64,000 nucleotides of DNA from Candidatus Peribacteria bacterium RIFCSPHIGHO2_01_FULL_51_35 (lineage in GTDB: Bacteria > Patescibacteriota > Gracilibacteria > Peribacterales > Peribacteraceae): contig MFXP01000004.1 of assembly GCA_001787535.1 (NCBI GenBank), positions 1 to 64,000 on the forward strand. The letters run 5' to 3'. The position numbers and the translations under genes are program-made. A model generated the notes under the pieces. The model saw only the letters and a program-made list of their open reading frames with translations, ran no database searches and was not told where the DNA came from. This document shows positions 8,263-16,782 of this stretch, in pieces (the first letter of the stretch is position 1; the number at the start of each line of letters is the position of its first letter).

Positions 8263-8268
8263 TATAAT
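8263..8268 (+). promoter_or_regulatory. -10 element before a GTG-started gene
   Basis: TATAAT in a strongly AT-rich run lies 7 nt before the GTG at 8276. The match is perfect to consensus and supports the GTG as the real start. Confidence 0.6.
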
Positions 8269-8275
8269 ATACTTA

Positions 8276-8614
8276 GTGAAAAACTTTGATGAACTAATTC
8301 AGGCTTATGAGAATCTGATTGAAACAGCAGATTATCGTGATTATAAAAAACTTTGGGATGAAGTCCGTGGCACTGCAAAGAAAATACGCATTGAATTTAG
8401 TACGCGACATCCCAATACGGGCATTCATACGCTCGCAATGCGCTATCACCAAGTCTTAGGGAGTACAACATCTAACGTAGAGGACTTTGAGCGTTTAAGA
8501 GAAGCAATTATTGCTAGCGGACTCTCGAGCGAGAAAGTGGATGAAATAGTGTCTGAAATTAACAAAGAGGTAGAAGAAAAAGTTGGTGTATTGCTTATTC
8601 AAGCAGGGTTATAA
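8276..8614 (+). CDS. Hypothetical helical protein
   Basis: A 112-aa charged soluble protein, mostly predicted helix, with a heptad-like tail (VDEIVSEINKEVEEKV). I do not recognise the family. The GTG start is supported by a consensus TATAAT 7 nt upstream. The gene is more AT-rich than its neighbours and stands alone between the TPR gene and ftsX, which could reflect a more recent arrival. Confidence 0.6.
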   Translation: MKNFDELIQAYENLIETADYRDYKKLWDEVRGTAKKIRIEFSTRHPNTGIHTLAMRYHQVLGSTTSNVEDFERLREAIIASGLSSEKVDEIVSEINKEVEEKVGVLLIQAGL

Positions 8615-8676
8615 CTTTTGACAGTGCTAAAAGAACCGCAGAAATGGATCTGCCTACCTATTCTGTAATTTCCCAT

Positions 8677-8682
8677 TATAAT
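8677..8682 (+). promoter_or_regulatory. -10 element of ftsX
   Basis: Consensus TATAAT ends 7 nt before the ATG at 8690 with no Shine-Dalgarno sequence between them. Confidence 0.6.
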
Positions 8683-8689
8683 CACAGCC

Positions 8690-9658
8690 ATGTCCTTCCT
8701 CAGTGTGGAGTCATCGCTCATTTTCCGCCGCAGCGCACTGCGGGGCATCCGACATTTTCTCCGCGGACAGGGCATGGGCATTTCTTTCGCAGGATTTTTA
8801 GGGGCGATGCTTCTGCTCCAACTGTTGCTACTGGTGTTTGTGGGAACAAGAGGCATCACGACCATGCTCCAGGCGGAAACCGATGTGCGCCTGGAAATTC
8901 TCAACGAAGCCGCAACCGCCGATGTGCAGCAGCTCTACGGATCCATCCGCGCATTGCCGTATGTGGAAGGCGCGCGCTACATCACGCGCGAACAAGCGTT
9001 CGAAACCACGCGCACGCAGGATCCCGCCCTGGTGTCTTTCTTGGAGCAGTACAATTTGCGCAATCCCTTCTCGGATGCAATTTCCGTCACGCTGGCGTCC
9101 GCCGCCGCGTACGATCAATTTTCCGAATTCTTGCGGCAGAAGCAGTGGAATCATGTTGTGGATCCCGCATTCCTTTCCGCAGTGACGGCGGAAAAGACGG
9201 AATTGCAAACCATGCTTCGTTTCAGCCGAGTGGGACAAATGTTCAGTGCTTTCTTTGTGCTTTTGATGTTCGGCGTGGTGTTTTTCCTCGGGTTTTCCTT
9301 CGTGCAAAAGAAAGCGGTGCAGCGTCGCAATGAACTGTGCGTTGCACATCTTTCGGGTGCGGTTCTTCCCAGCAGTGTTCTGCCGTTTGCCATGGAACTG
9401 AGTATGCTCCTGGCTCTCACCACGGTTGTGAGTGCGCTTCTGCTCTCTGTGATTCTTTTTGGCATTCCATCCGTACTCCCGTTTCTGGGACTGGAAAGTG
9501 CAGTGCTGCAGATTGCACAACTTCTTTCTGTGATGACAGCGACGGTGCCTGCCTTCTTCGTTCTGGAGATGGCTCTGCTCCTTGCGCTTGCAGTGGGAAG
9601 CGCATGGCTCGCAGTTCAGCGACAACTGAAACCAGCGTTGCTTTTTTCCACGATCTAA
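8690..9658 (+). CDS. ftsX: FtsX-like cell-division ABC permease
   Basis: A 322-aa inner-membrane protein with the FtsX layout: a cytoplasmic start, TM1 (about 28-52), a large external domain of about 120 residues, then three TM helices near 180-205, 230-260 and 275-310. FtsX with the ATPase FtsE controls wall hydrolases at the septum. The family call rests on topology and the segment RGIRHFLRGQGMG. ftsE is not adjacent, so another FtsX-class permease role remains possible. recO follows 6 nt after the stop. Confidence 0.8.
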   Translation: MSFLSVESSLIFRRSALRGIRHFLRGQGMGISFAGFLGAMLLLQLLLLVFVGTRGITTMLQAETDVRLEILNEAATADVQQLYGSIRALPYVEGARYITREQAFETTRTQDPALVSFLEQYNLRNPFSDAISVTLASAAAYDQFSEFLRQKQWNHVVDPAFLSAVTAEKTELQTMLRFSRVGQMFSAFFVLLMFGVVFFLGFSFVQKKAVQRRNELCVAHLSGAVLPSSVLPFAMELSMLLALTTVVSALLLSVILFGIPSVLPFLGLESAVLQIAQLLSVMTATVPAFFVLEMALLLALAVGSAWLAVQRQLKPALLFSTI

Positions 9659-9664
9659 AACTTC

Positions 9665-10300
9665 ATGTCACATTCCTTTACGTGCGAATCGATCATCCTC
9701 CGAGTTTATGATGTTGGAGAAGCTGATCGTTACTGCATTCTTTTCACGCGTGAACTCGGTCGCGTGGCCGCGCGCGCCAAGGCCGTGCGTCGCTTGAAAA
9801 GCCGCATGGGAGGAGCTCTCCTCCCTCTTTCACATGTTCGTGTGGAACTCAAAGAACTCAGCTCCGGTTATATATTGGCTGGTGCGGAGCGCATCCAGGA
9901 TATGAGTCATCTTTCCGTTATGCCCGCGTTCGGTATTGCGGAAGAGGGGATGGAACTTTTGGGTGCCTTGCTCCAGAACGAAGAGCCGGCACAGAACCTT
10001 TTCGATGTATCGCTCAGTTTTCTTGTTGCATGCGGTGCTCCTTCGCGAAGTTTGATGCTCGCGTACACACTGCGTGTGCTGCACATCTTGGGCCTTCTCC
10101 CCGAGAGTTCCAACGATGTGTTCTTCCACGATATTTCCGACGAAGAACGATCCTTTCTCCGGGCTGCCGCAGGACACACTCCTCTTCATGATCTTTCCGT
10201 CAGTCCGACGCATCGATTGGAACACCACTGTCGTATGTTGCTTGCGGATCAGCTCTCTTCTCCGCTGAAGGCGGGGCAAGTGGCTGCGAGGATGGCGTAG
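9665..10300 (+). CDS. recO: DNA repair protein RecO
   Basis: The 211-aa protein starts with the OB-fold typical of RecO (residues 1-80: ESIILRVYDVGEADRYCILFTRELG) followed by a helical domain. RecO loads RecA on gaps together with RecR and RecF. The zinc-finger cysteines found in many RecO proteins are absent, and the protein is slightly short (usual length 220-250). It lies 6 nt after ftsX and is probably co-transcribed. Confidence 0.85.
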   Translation: MSHSFTCESIILRVYDVGEADRYCILFTRELGRVAARAKAVRRLKSRMGGALLPLSHVRVELKELSSGYILAGAERIQDMSHLSVMPAFGIAEEGMELLGALLQNEEPAQNLFDVSLSFLVACGAPSRSLMLAYTLRVLHILGLLPESSNDVFFHDISDEERSFLRAAAGHTPLHDLSVSPTHRLEHHCRMLLADQLSSPLKAGQVAARMA

Positions 10301-10346
10301 AGAGCCCCAATTGACGTAGAGTGAATGCAATTCCCCCCTTTCTTCT

Positions 10347-10550
10347 ATGTCCGTACCTCCAGGATTTGAATCTCGATTGAGCCCTGTTTATACAGCAGCC
10401 GAATTGGAAGCTTTCGCTAAAGAAGTGCCGTCCCCCAATGATCCTATCCATCCAAGCGCATCAGAATTGATCGAATTCATGCAGCGTGTCGCCACTGCAC
10501 CTCCTCGGTCAAAGCCTACAACTGTTTTTGAAGATGAGATAGGGAGATGA
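10347..10550 (+). CDS. Small hypothetical protein
   Basis: A 67-aa soluble protein with several prolines and acidic residues; no known family. It lies after recO and converges on the vanW-like gene, which ends 24 nt away. Similar small orphan proteins are frequent in this window. No -10 element at leaderless spacing is visible, so it may depend on readthrough or a TAGAGT hexamer further upstream. Confidence 0.5.
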   Translation: MSVPPGFESRLSPVYTAAELEAFAKEVPSPNDPIHPSASELIEFMQRVATAPPRSKPTTVFEDEIGR

Positions 10551-10573
10551 ATGTTGAGTTCGGTCTGCCATTC

Positions 10574-11863
10574 TCAACTCTCTTCATCCCACTCCTCTCC
10601 CAACCACGTCGGGCGTGCGATGACATCGCCGTCGTTTGTGGAAATGCCGATTTGCGTGATGAACGGACGTGCTTCGTAGGCGGAAAAGACGCTCTCTATT
10701 TTTTCTTCGCCCGTGACGGACGTGAGGATACGGAACCATTGGGCTTTGAGCCCCGGATGCTTGTCGCCCGCTTTGCGTGTGGTGCCGGCGGGGATCTCCG
10801 TTGTGTATTCCGTACGGTCTGCGGGCGGAGCGCGAAAATCCCAGGTGTACGGCCCGATGATTTCCGTTTGGCGTGTGTCTTTCGTCCCGTAGTAAATGAA
10901 GTACGCTTGATCATTTTCTTGATGTGTCTGAATGAGAATAGCGCCGGGGCTGTCGTTGATGAACGTCATATCCGTGTGCGGAGGGTAGATGGTCGCATCC
11001 GTTCCTTCCGGAAAGTAATACCGCACTGCGAAGCTATGATTTCTTCTGGCCGCGATCGGAAAACCGTACTCCCACACGCCACGGTAGGCAGTCGTGCTCA
11101 CTTGGCAGAGTCCGCCTCCGTATTCGGGAATCGTGAGATCACCCATAATGACGAGTTCCTTCCAGTATCCCGTGGAGGCATCCACTTTCCCCAAAACTTT
11201 ATTGAAGGAAAACGTCTCGCCCTTCGGAATCAGATGACCGTTGAATTTGCTTAAACCGACGGCGATATTGTGGCGGCGAGGAATGGGGGAGCCTGCGTAA
11301 CTCGATTCTCCCACCGTCACGATCTCTTTGATTCCCGACTTGCGCAGTTCCGGGTCGAGCACCGTCACCGTTGGGGCAATTTCTTCCACGGGGAGAATGA
11401 TCTCCGTCATTCCTTTTGTCATCGCTTCCGCAATCAGTGCAGATGCTTCCTTCGTTTGCAGAGAACGTCCCAACATTCCCACTCCCTCAAAGACGATGGC
11501 ACCGGTCGCAGAGCGTTTGATGGTGACATCGCGCGGAGAGCGATTCAATTTCGGTTCGATCGCTTTTTTCAATGTCACTTCCATTGCATGCACGTTCCAT
11601 GTCGGCCGCTCCGAGCGAATGATCCCGCGCGGGAGGGCAGGGAGGCTGTCACCGTCGATGCGGAGTTCCGCAGCAGGTTCAATTTCCTTTCCTTCATACA
11701 TCCAGACTTCTTCGGTCCCGCGCCAAGCGGGGTAACTGTCGGGATCCAGCGTGAAGATGTGGTGCTTGTGGCGGAGAGTGAGTTCGGGATAGGCCGCTTC
11801 CGCTGAGGAAAGTGCAAAGAGGAAAGAGGAAAGTGCGCAGCCGATCAGAAAAAGCTTTTTCAC
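10574..11863 (-). CDS. VanW family secreted protein
   Basis: The 429-aa product has a signal peptide (KKLFLIGCALSSFLFALSSAEA), an N-terminal domain of about 200 residues, and a VanW domain (about 215-370) with KGETFSFNKVLG and GGGLCQVSTTAYRG. VanW-domain proteins occur near wall-modifying genes; the biochemical role is unresolved. The GTG at 11863 is chosen because it starts the signal peptide directly; the track N-terminus from 11974 overlaps the upstream gene. An AACAAT hexamer lies 6 nt before this GTG. Confidence 0.85.
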   Translation of the reverse strand: MKKLFLIGCALSSFLFALSSAEAAYPELTLRHKHHIFTLDPDSYPAWRGTEEVWMYEGKEIEPAAELRIDGDSLPALPRGIIRSERPTWNVHAMEVTLKKAIEPKLNRSPRDVTIKRSATGAIVFEGVGMLGRSLQTKEASALIAEAMTKGMTEIILPVEEIAPTVTVLDPELRKSGIKEIVTVGESSYAGSPIPRRHNIAVGLSKFNGHLIPKGETFSFNKVLGKVDASTGYWKELVIMGDLTIPEYGGGLCQVSTTAYRGVWEYGFPIAARRNHSFAVRYYFPEGTDATIYPPHTDMTFINDSPGAILIQTHQENDQAYFIYYGTKDTRQTEIIGPYTWDFRAPPADRTEYTTEIPAGTTRKAGDKHPGLKAQWFRILTSVTGEEKIESVFSAYEARPFITQIGISTNDGDVIARPTWLGEEWDEES

Positions 11864-11915
11864 CCGCGCATTGTTCACGAAATCTTCTCTTGAGCCAAGA
11901 AAAGAATCAGATTCC

Positions 11916-12509
11916 TTACAAGAGTGGTGGTTGCACCTGTCCCGGTTTCTTGTACGCGGGCGCCGGATGTTCATCCAATGCCTTATTCACGAGTCGGTCC
12001 GCGCGGTAGTTGTCTTCCCGCGGAATGTGTTCGAAGACGATGTCCGGGAATTGCATGGAAAGTTCCTGGATTTCTTCCACCAACGGCTGCAGGCTGGGCA
12101 TTTTCACTCGATATTCTCCATTGAGCTGTTTCACAACGAGCTCGGAGTCCACATGACAGATCAACCGATTCGGATGGTAGCGTTCCGCGATCTTCAACCC
12201 TTCGATCAATGCCCGGTACTCGGCGACGTTGTTCGTCTCCACGCCAATGCGTTCGTAGTGTTCGCGGATCACTTTGCCTTCGATGGGATCCTCCAAAATG
12301 CATGCGATGGCGGCCTGGCCGGGATTCCCGCGGGACCCGCCATCCGTGAAGAGATGGAGGGTTCCCCCCACGGCGGCAATGGTTTCTTCCTCCGTTGCTT
12401 CTTCCGCCAACGCTTTTTCCAACACGTCCGCGACAAACGCGTTCTGATCCTCCGCATCGGGGAAGAGTTGCTGCAATTTTCGTGTGAGGTGCGCTGGGAG
12501 GCGGGTCAT
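11916..12509 (-). CDS. RNase HI-like protein
   Basis: A 197-aa protein with an RNase H fold from about residue 50. The four acidic catalytic positions are all present: D56 in TDGGSRGNPG, E97 in NNVAEYRALIEG, D121 in HVDSELVVKQ and D171 in YRADRLVN. The first 45 residues form a helical extension not found in E. coli RnhA. It probably cleaves RNA in RNA-DNA hybrids. A TAGAAT hexamer lies 8 nt before the ATG. It is transcribed in the same direction as the VanW gene, 52 nt upstream of it. Confidence 0.88.
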   Translation of the reverse strand: MTRLPAHLTRKLQQLFPDAEDQNAFVADVLEKALAEEATEEETIAAVGGTLHLFTDGGSRGNPGQAAIACILEDPIEGKVIREHYERIGVETNNVAEYRALIEGLKIAERYHPNRLICHVDSELVVKQLNGEYRVKMPSLQPLVEEIQELSMQFPDIVFEHIPREDNYRADRLVNKALDEHPAPAYKKPGQVQPPLL

Positions 12510-12591
12510 TGTCCGTTATTCTACACGTGGAATGCTTGCCGGAAAAAACAGTATCGGATATAATCCCGCTCTTGTCATTTCCCTTTTGCAT

Positions 12592-12807
12592 ATGACACAT
12601 CGAGTCCTCTTGAACACCATCGCAGCAACTGTCATCACTTTTTCCCTCGTCGGTACCGCCATGGCCGCCCATAGGAGATCTCCGCCGCGTCAGCGTCAGT
12701 TTCCCCGGCAGTGCACCATTGTTTGCCCCAGCGGTAAAACGTACCCGGCGTGCACGCCGGAAGGCTATCCGATCAACTATTTTATCAATCCCTGTCGTTT
12801 TGGGTGA
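12592..12807 (+). CDS. Small secreted cysteine-containing protein
   Basis: A 71-aa product with a signal peptide (about residues 1-25, ending near AMA) and a short mature part with three cysteines in CTIVCPSGKTYPAC plus a last one in NPCRF. The spacing hints at two disulfides but matches no family with confidence; Kazal-like inhibitors share the CPSG-like motif. TATAAT occurs 27 nt upstream, so this transcript would have a short leader, unlike most genes here. Confidence 0.6.
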   Translation: MTHRVLLNTIAATVITFSLVGTAMAAHRRSPPRQRQFPRQCTIVCPSGKTYPACTPEGYPINYFINPCRFG

Positions 12808-12816
12808 GAACGAGCG

Positions 12817-13464
12817 TCAACATGCGCATGATTCTCCACAGCCGCATTTGCCGCCGCATGTACACGTGTTCTTCTTGGATTCCTCGAGCAGACCCGTCTC
12901 ATCGGCAGGTAGGTCCAACTTAAATCGTCCTTCGCGGAAGTCGATGGTCGCACCGCCGATACGCGCGAGCGTCATGGTCGATGCGAAAATTTTCATCGTG
13001 GGCTCCTCCGCGTGCGTGAATGTTTTCAACTCCTTCGATGTCGTATCCGAAAATTCCAAACAGAATCCGCCGTTTTCATCCAGCGTCACCATCAATCCTT
13101 GATCCGTTCGACTCTCTTCTTCCGCGAGACGCTTGAGAGTTTTTGCTGCGTCCAATGTCACCGTGAGCGTTTCCGGGCGCGGAGGTTTCGCATCCAGTAA
13201 ATTCTGCAGGTCTTCCACGAGCTCATCGATGGCTTCCGCTTCGAAACCGTGTCCCAAGCATCCTTCCTCCAAGGTTTCATACGCATTCGCAGCGCAGTGA
13301 AAACAGTGGAGGCCGTACTCGGCAAGAATCGGTTCGGATTCGGGCAGCAGTGTCACAATCTCGCGCACAGGCATCGTTTTTTGAACCCTGAGAGCAGTCG
13401 GATGCTTGTGTAGAGCAACATCTTTTTGTCCCTTTCCCGCTGGCTTCTTTTTCGTCTCGGGCAT
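12817..13464 (-). CDS. Redox-disulfide (DUF1858-type) and IscA/HesB-like fusion protein
   Basis: A 215-aa soluble protein. Residues about 25-95 match the hybrid-cluster-associated redox disulfide domain (YGLHCFHCAANAYETLEEG, with a CxxC). Residues about 98-190 resemble an A-type Fe-S carrier fold (VTLDAAKTLKRL, GGFCLEFSD), but the usual paired C-terminal cysteines are replaced by a tail rich in Cys-x-Cys (CTCGGKCGCGESCAC). A role in Fe-S or metal delivery or redox sensing is inferred; sufU and sufS lie 18 kb away. TAGAAT lies 6 nt before the ATG. Confidence 0.7.
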   Translation of the reverse strand: MPETKKKPAGKGQKDVALHKHPTALRVQKTMPVREIVTLLPESEPILAEYGLHCFHCAANAYETLEEGCLGHGFEAEAIDELVEDLQNLLDAKPPRPETLTVTLDAAKTLKRLAEEESRTDQGLMVTLDENGGFCLEFSDTTSKELKTFTHAEEPTMKIFASTMTLARIGGATIDFREGRFKLDLPADETGLLEESKKNTCTCGGKCGCGESCAC

Positions 13465-13470
13465 ATCCTC

Positions 13471-13476
13471 ATTCTA
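13471..13476 (-). promoter_or_regulatory. -10 element of the redox/IscA-like gene
   Basis: TAGAAT on the minus strand ends 6 nt before the ATG at 13464, another example of leaderless spacing. Confidence 0.55.
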
Positions 13477-13520
13477 CGCTTGTAGGAGCTTCTGTTCCTA
13501 CGTTTTTTCCAACGTTTCTT

Positions 13521-14780
13521 GTGGTTCGTACGCTCAGAATCCTCACCTACGTCGCTCTTCCCGTTCTCACGCTTCTTTTGGGATGGCAGCTGGGTGCGAC
13601 GTATCAGATGCGGGAATATGCGGAGGAAACGCGGAGGCTCGAGATGCTCTATTCCGGCGAAACGGGCAGCGGACAGATCGTCACCGACCCGGAGAACGAA
13701 GTGGATATGTCACTGCTCTGGGGTGTGTGGCGCATCCTCATCAAGCACTACATCGCACCGGATGAATTGGAAGCGACCAAACTCCTGTTTGGAGCCGTGG
13801 AAGGCATGGTGCGCTCCGTCGGCGATCCCTATACGGTTTTCATGACGCCCGCGCAAAATAAGGATTTCCGGCAATCCTTGGAAGGGAAATTGCAGGGCAT
13901 TGGCGCCGAACTTGCGTTCCGCGACGGCTTGATTGTGATCGTGGCGCCGCTGAAAGGTTCGCCTGCGCAGAAGGCGGGATTGCTGCCCGAGGACGTTATC
14001 ATCGAAGTGGACGGTGAAAATATTGAAGGGGAAAATTTGAACCAAGTCGTGCAGCGTATTCGCGGGCAAAAAGGAACCACCGTCACGCTCACGGTGGACC
14101 GTCCCGGCGCATTGGAATCAAAAACATTCTCCATCGTGCGCGATGAAATACTCATTCCCAGCGTGGAATCGGACCTCATCGAAACCGGCAGCGGCGCGCT
14201 CGGCTACATCGCGTTGAACCAATTCGGCGACACGAGCATCGATGAGTTCCAGAAATCATTGAAGGATCTCCTGGGCAACGATCTCGAAGGTCTGATCGTG
14301 GACGTTCGTTACAACGGCGGCGGGTATTTGGAAGGAGCTGTGGAAATGACGTCGCTCTTTCTGCGACAGGGCAAAGTGGTTTCCGTGGAGCGACGCGGCA
14401 CAGAGCCGGAACACCATTACGTCTACGGTCGCCCGGTGGCGCCCGATGTGCCCATGGTCGTGCTTATCAACCAAGGTTCCGCATCGGCATCCGAGATCGT
14501 CGCAGGGGCGCTCCAAGATCACAAGCGCGCCACAATCATCGGCATGAAGAGCTTCGGGAAGGGGACGGTGCAGGAAGTGCTGGATCTCCCCGGAGGCTCC
14601 AGTTTGCGCGTCACTACTGCGCGTTGGTTGACGCCCAATGGAAAGAATCTGGGCAAAGAAGGAGTACATCCAGACATCGTCGTGGATCGTTCGACAGAAG
14701 ATTTCGAAGCCGAACGCGATCCGCAGTTAGACGCGGCGAAAGAGTGGCTGCTGGATCATGAGGATGTGACGAAGAGATGA
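13521..14780 (+). CDS. ctpA: C-terminal processing peptidase, S41 family
   Basis: A 419-aa protease with an N-terminal membrane anchor (residues 5-25), a PDZ domain at about 105-190 (GIGAELAFRDGLIVIV, GLLPEDVIIEVDG) and the S41 catalytic core. The Ser-Lys dyad is visible as SASASE (about 320-325) and FGKGTVQ (Lys about 347). Such proteases trim C-termini of envelope proteins, including wall hydrolase regulators. The GTG start gives the anchor directly. The ATGA overlap at 14777-14780 concerns only a non-coding track ORF; the next gene starts at 14822. Confidence 0.93.
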   Translation: MVRTLRILTYVALPVLTLLLGWQLGATYQMREYAEETRRLEMLYSGETGSGQIVTDPENEVDMSLLWGVWRILIKHYIAPDELEATKLLFGAVEGMVRSVGDPYTVFMTPAQNKDFRQSLEGKLQGIGAELAFRDGLIVIVAPLKGSPAQKAGLLPEDVIIEVDGENIEGENLNQVVQRIRGQKGTTVTLTVDRPGALESKTFSIVRDEILIPSVESDLIETGSGALGYIALNQFGDTSIDEFQKSLKDLLGNDLEGLIVDVRYNGGGYLEGAVEMTSLFLRQGKVVSVERRGTEPEHHYVYGRPVAPDVPMVVLINQGSASASEIVAGALQDHKRATIIGMKSFGKGTVQEVLDLPGGSSLRVTTARWLTPNGKNLGKEGVHPDIVVDRSTEDFEAERDPQLDAAKEWLLDHEDVTKR

Positions 14781-14809
14781 TTTTAATTCTCAGGAATACT
14801 TCTTTGATC

Positions 14810-14815
14810 TATTCT
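14810..14815 (+). promoter_or_regulatory. -10 element of the 66-aa gene
   Basis: TATTCT ends 6 nt before the ATG at 14822. It favours this internal ATG over the track start at 14777. Confidence 0.5.
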
Positions 14816-14821
14816 TTGTGC

Positions 14822-15022
14822 ATGAAAAATACTTCTCGCCTTTCAGAAGAACAGTGGGCAGAACTCCAGAGAGTCCGGAATGCCATTGCAGGTCGAGGCA
14901 CGTCTCCTGATGGTTCACCGTTGCCTCCTTTGGAGGCACATGCCCTCGCAATCGCAGAAATCAGGCGCATTGATGATGTTATCCGTCAGACTCGAGAAAG
15001 TGGAGAAAAGCCGATGGTTTAA
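14822..15022 (+). CDS. Small hypothetical protein
   Basis: A 66-aa hydrophilic protein, helical at both ends, with no recognised family. A TATTCT hexamer 6 nt before the ATG supports this start. It converges on ndk and overlaps its 3' end by 4 nt. Confidence 0.55.
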   Translation: MKNTSRLSEEQWAELQRVRNAIAGRGTSPDGSPLPPLEAHALAIAEIRRIDDVIRQTRESGEKPMV

Positions 15023-15435
15023 TACGTAAACAATTCTTCTTTCTTAAAGAATCTCTTCACCTCCGCTTCCGCCGCTTCGGGGCTGTCCGATGCGTGTGCG
15101 ACGTTCACCATTTGATCCACGCCAAATTCCGCACGGAGCGTTCCGGGAGCTGCCTTTCTGCTGTCCGTGACGCCGAGCATGTCGCGTACCTTTGCGATGA
15201 TGTCATCGCCTTCCAACACCAGCGCGATCACGGGAACCGACTTCATGAATTTTTCCACCTCCGGATAGAAAGGCTTCTCCGCAATGTGCGCATAGTGGTC
15301 GCGCAGGATCTTGGGATCCAAGTGAATCATCTTGCAGCCACGGATCTTGAATCCCGCTTCTTCGAAGCGGGTGATCACTTTGCCGCAGATTCCTTTTTCC
15401 ACCGCGTCCGGTTTTAGGAGAATCAGAGTCTTCAT
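15019..15435 (-). CDS. ndk: Nucleoside diphosphate kinase
   Basis: The 138-aa enzyme exchanges phosphate between nucleoside di- and triphosphates through a phospho-histidine. The motif NVAHASDSPE contains the active-site His (about residue 114), and KPDAVEKG and the KPFYP segment are family hallmarks. The length is normal for bacterial Ndk (about 135-150). It is monocistronic, convergent with the small gene downstream. Confidence 0.96.
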   Translation of the reverse strand: MKTLILLKPDAVEKGICGKVITRFEEAGFKIRGCKMIHLDPKILRDHYAHIAEKPFYPEVEKFMKSVPVIALVLEGDDIIAKVRDMLGVTDSRKAAPGTLRAEFGVDQMVNVAHASDSPEAAEAEVKRFFKKEELFTY

Positions 15436-15490
15436 AGATCTTCGCTATGGTAAAGCACAAATCAAATCTCTTCAACCTCGCAGATCCTTC

Positions 15491-16009
15491 TTAATACTGA
15501 TACGGCTTTGGTGCCGGCAACGGCGTCGTGCTCTGATCTTGTCGGAATTGATTCTCCAGCCGGTCCAAACAACGGTTGCGTGCACGGTCGGGGAGCGTGT
15601 CCAGCATGCAAAGACGTCGCTGTTCGCGGTACTCCGTGAGGAACGGTCGCGTCGCTGTGTTGTGATCTTCCGTGAATTCTTGCTCGCGATAGGTTTTACG
15701 CGTCTGCGCCCAATGACGTTTATTGTCCGTTGCCCGTTCGCGCTGCAATCTGTTCCGAAGCCTTGCTTGTCCCATATCCATTCCGTCATACGTTTCAAAT
15801 GCAGTATCCGGCTTGTGGGACTCCTGTACCTTCCATCGTGCCAGCTGTCTGGCTTCGCATCGTTCTTTATTCTGTCCCGTGATCTGCTGGCACGGCCGCA
15901 TCAATTGCGTTCGCTGATCACTTGTCATTTCCAATGCTGCTAAAGCAGGAGAGGCAAATGATACGCTCAAAATAATGCCAAGGAGAAAAGAAGAGGATGG
16001 TGGTTTCAT
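15491..16009 (-). CDS. Secreted hypothetical protein
   Basis: A 172-aa product with a clear signal peptide (SSSFLLGIILSVSFASPALA) and a highly charged mature part rich in Arg, Gln and Glu with four cysteines (PCQQITGQNKERCEARQ; RLCMLDTLPDRARNRC) that could form two disulfides. No family recognised. The start at 16009 is set by the signal peptide and by TACGAT 6 nt upstream; the track start adds 11 residues across that promoter. Confidence 0.65.
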   Translation of the reverse strand: MKPPSSSFLLGIILSVSFASPALAALEMTSDQRTQLMRPCQQITGQNKERCEARQLARWKVQESHKPDTAFETYDGMDMGQARLRNRLQRERATDNKRHWAQTRKTYREQEFTEDHNTATRPFLTEYREQRRLCMLDTLPDRARNRCLDRLENQFRQDQSTTPLPAPKPYQY

Positions 16010-16093
16010 GGAGACATCGTACAGATACTTGGTGGGTTTCAAAAATTTTCTTAGCTTTTTGTACTGGTTTTATCCCTCCCCATTTTTTTGATA

Positions 16094-16711
16094 CTACCGC
16101 AGTGAAGCTGTTGCGAACGTGACCCTAAAGGGCACGCACCGAATGACAACGCTCCCATACGAACTCAGATCGGTACCTGCAGGGATGGCGTAGTTTTGGT
16201 TTCCTTTGTTTCCCTTCAATGTGCCGAGATCGAGAAAGCCGGAGTCCACGTTCCCATCAGTGCTGTGAACAAGGTACACGCTGAGGGCGGGACCATTTGT
16301 CACCATGAAGTCCTCGAAGCGAAGGATGTTCTTCCCATCGGGCAGTGCGTAGATCGTTGCCTTGCCCGATCCTTGATGAAAGCTGTCCGCATCTTGAAAT
16401 GCGCCGCTCAGCGCGACTGCAGGCTCCGATGTCATCGGTTCATCTGCAACCGTATCCGGCATCTTCTGCCCAAGTTCTTCCATCATTTCTTTCTTTTCCA
16501 TGCGCTCCACTTCGGGCATCGCTTCCACCTCTTCCAGAGTGAGGGATTCCATCTCCTCAACCATCATTTTTTCATCTTCGGTGAGTCCTGAAGTGGAAGG
16601 TGGAAGTTCCTCATCCACAACGGTGTCAAAGAAAAGCGGCGAACCAAGATACCACCCCAGCACTGCTAGGATGATGATTATGACGCCGATCCCGAGACGC
16701 TTGGCATTCAT
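16094..16711 (-). CDS. Membrane-anchored DM13-domain protein
   Basis: A 205-aa protein with an N-terminal TM helix (residues about 5-24), an acidic Met/Glu-rich linker with heptad character, and a C-terminal DM13 domain (about 110-205) showing GSGKATIYALPDGKNILRFE and NGPALSVYLVHSTDG. DM13 domains are proposed to act in extracellular redox or adhesion. The ATG at 16711 is chosen because it gives a clean membrane anchor; the track start at 16783 would overlap the M16 gene stop. Confidence 0.82.
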   Translation of the reverse strand: MNAKRLGIGVIIIILAVLGWYLGSPLFFDTVVDEELPPSTSGLTEDEKMMVEEMESLTLEEVEAMPEVERMEKKEMMEELGQKMPDTVADEPMTSEPAVALSGAFQDADSFHQGSGKATIYALPDGKNILRFEDFMVTNGPALSVYLVHSTDGNVDSGFLDLGTLKGNKGNQNYAIPAGTDLSSYGSVVIRCVPFRVTFATASLR

Positions 16712-16782
16712 GGAGAGTAAAATCACTATAGCATCTCTTCGATTTCCTACCATCATCGATGGTGTATGGTCGCGCTTGATCA

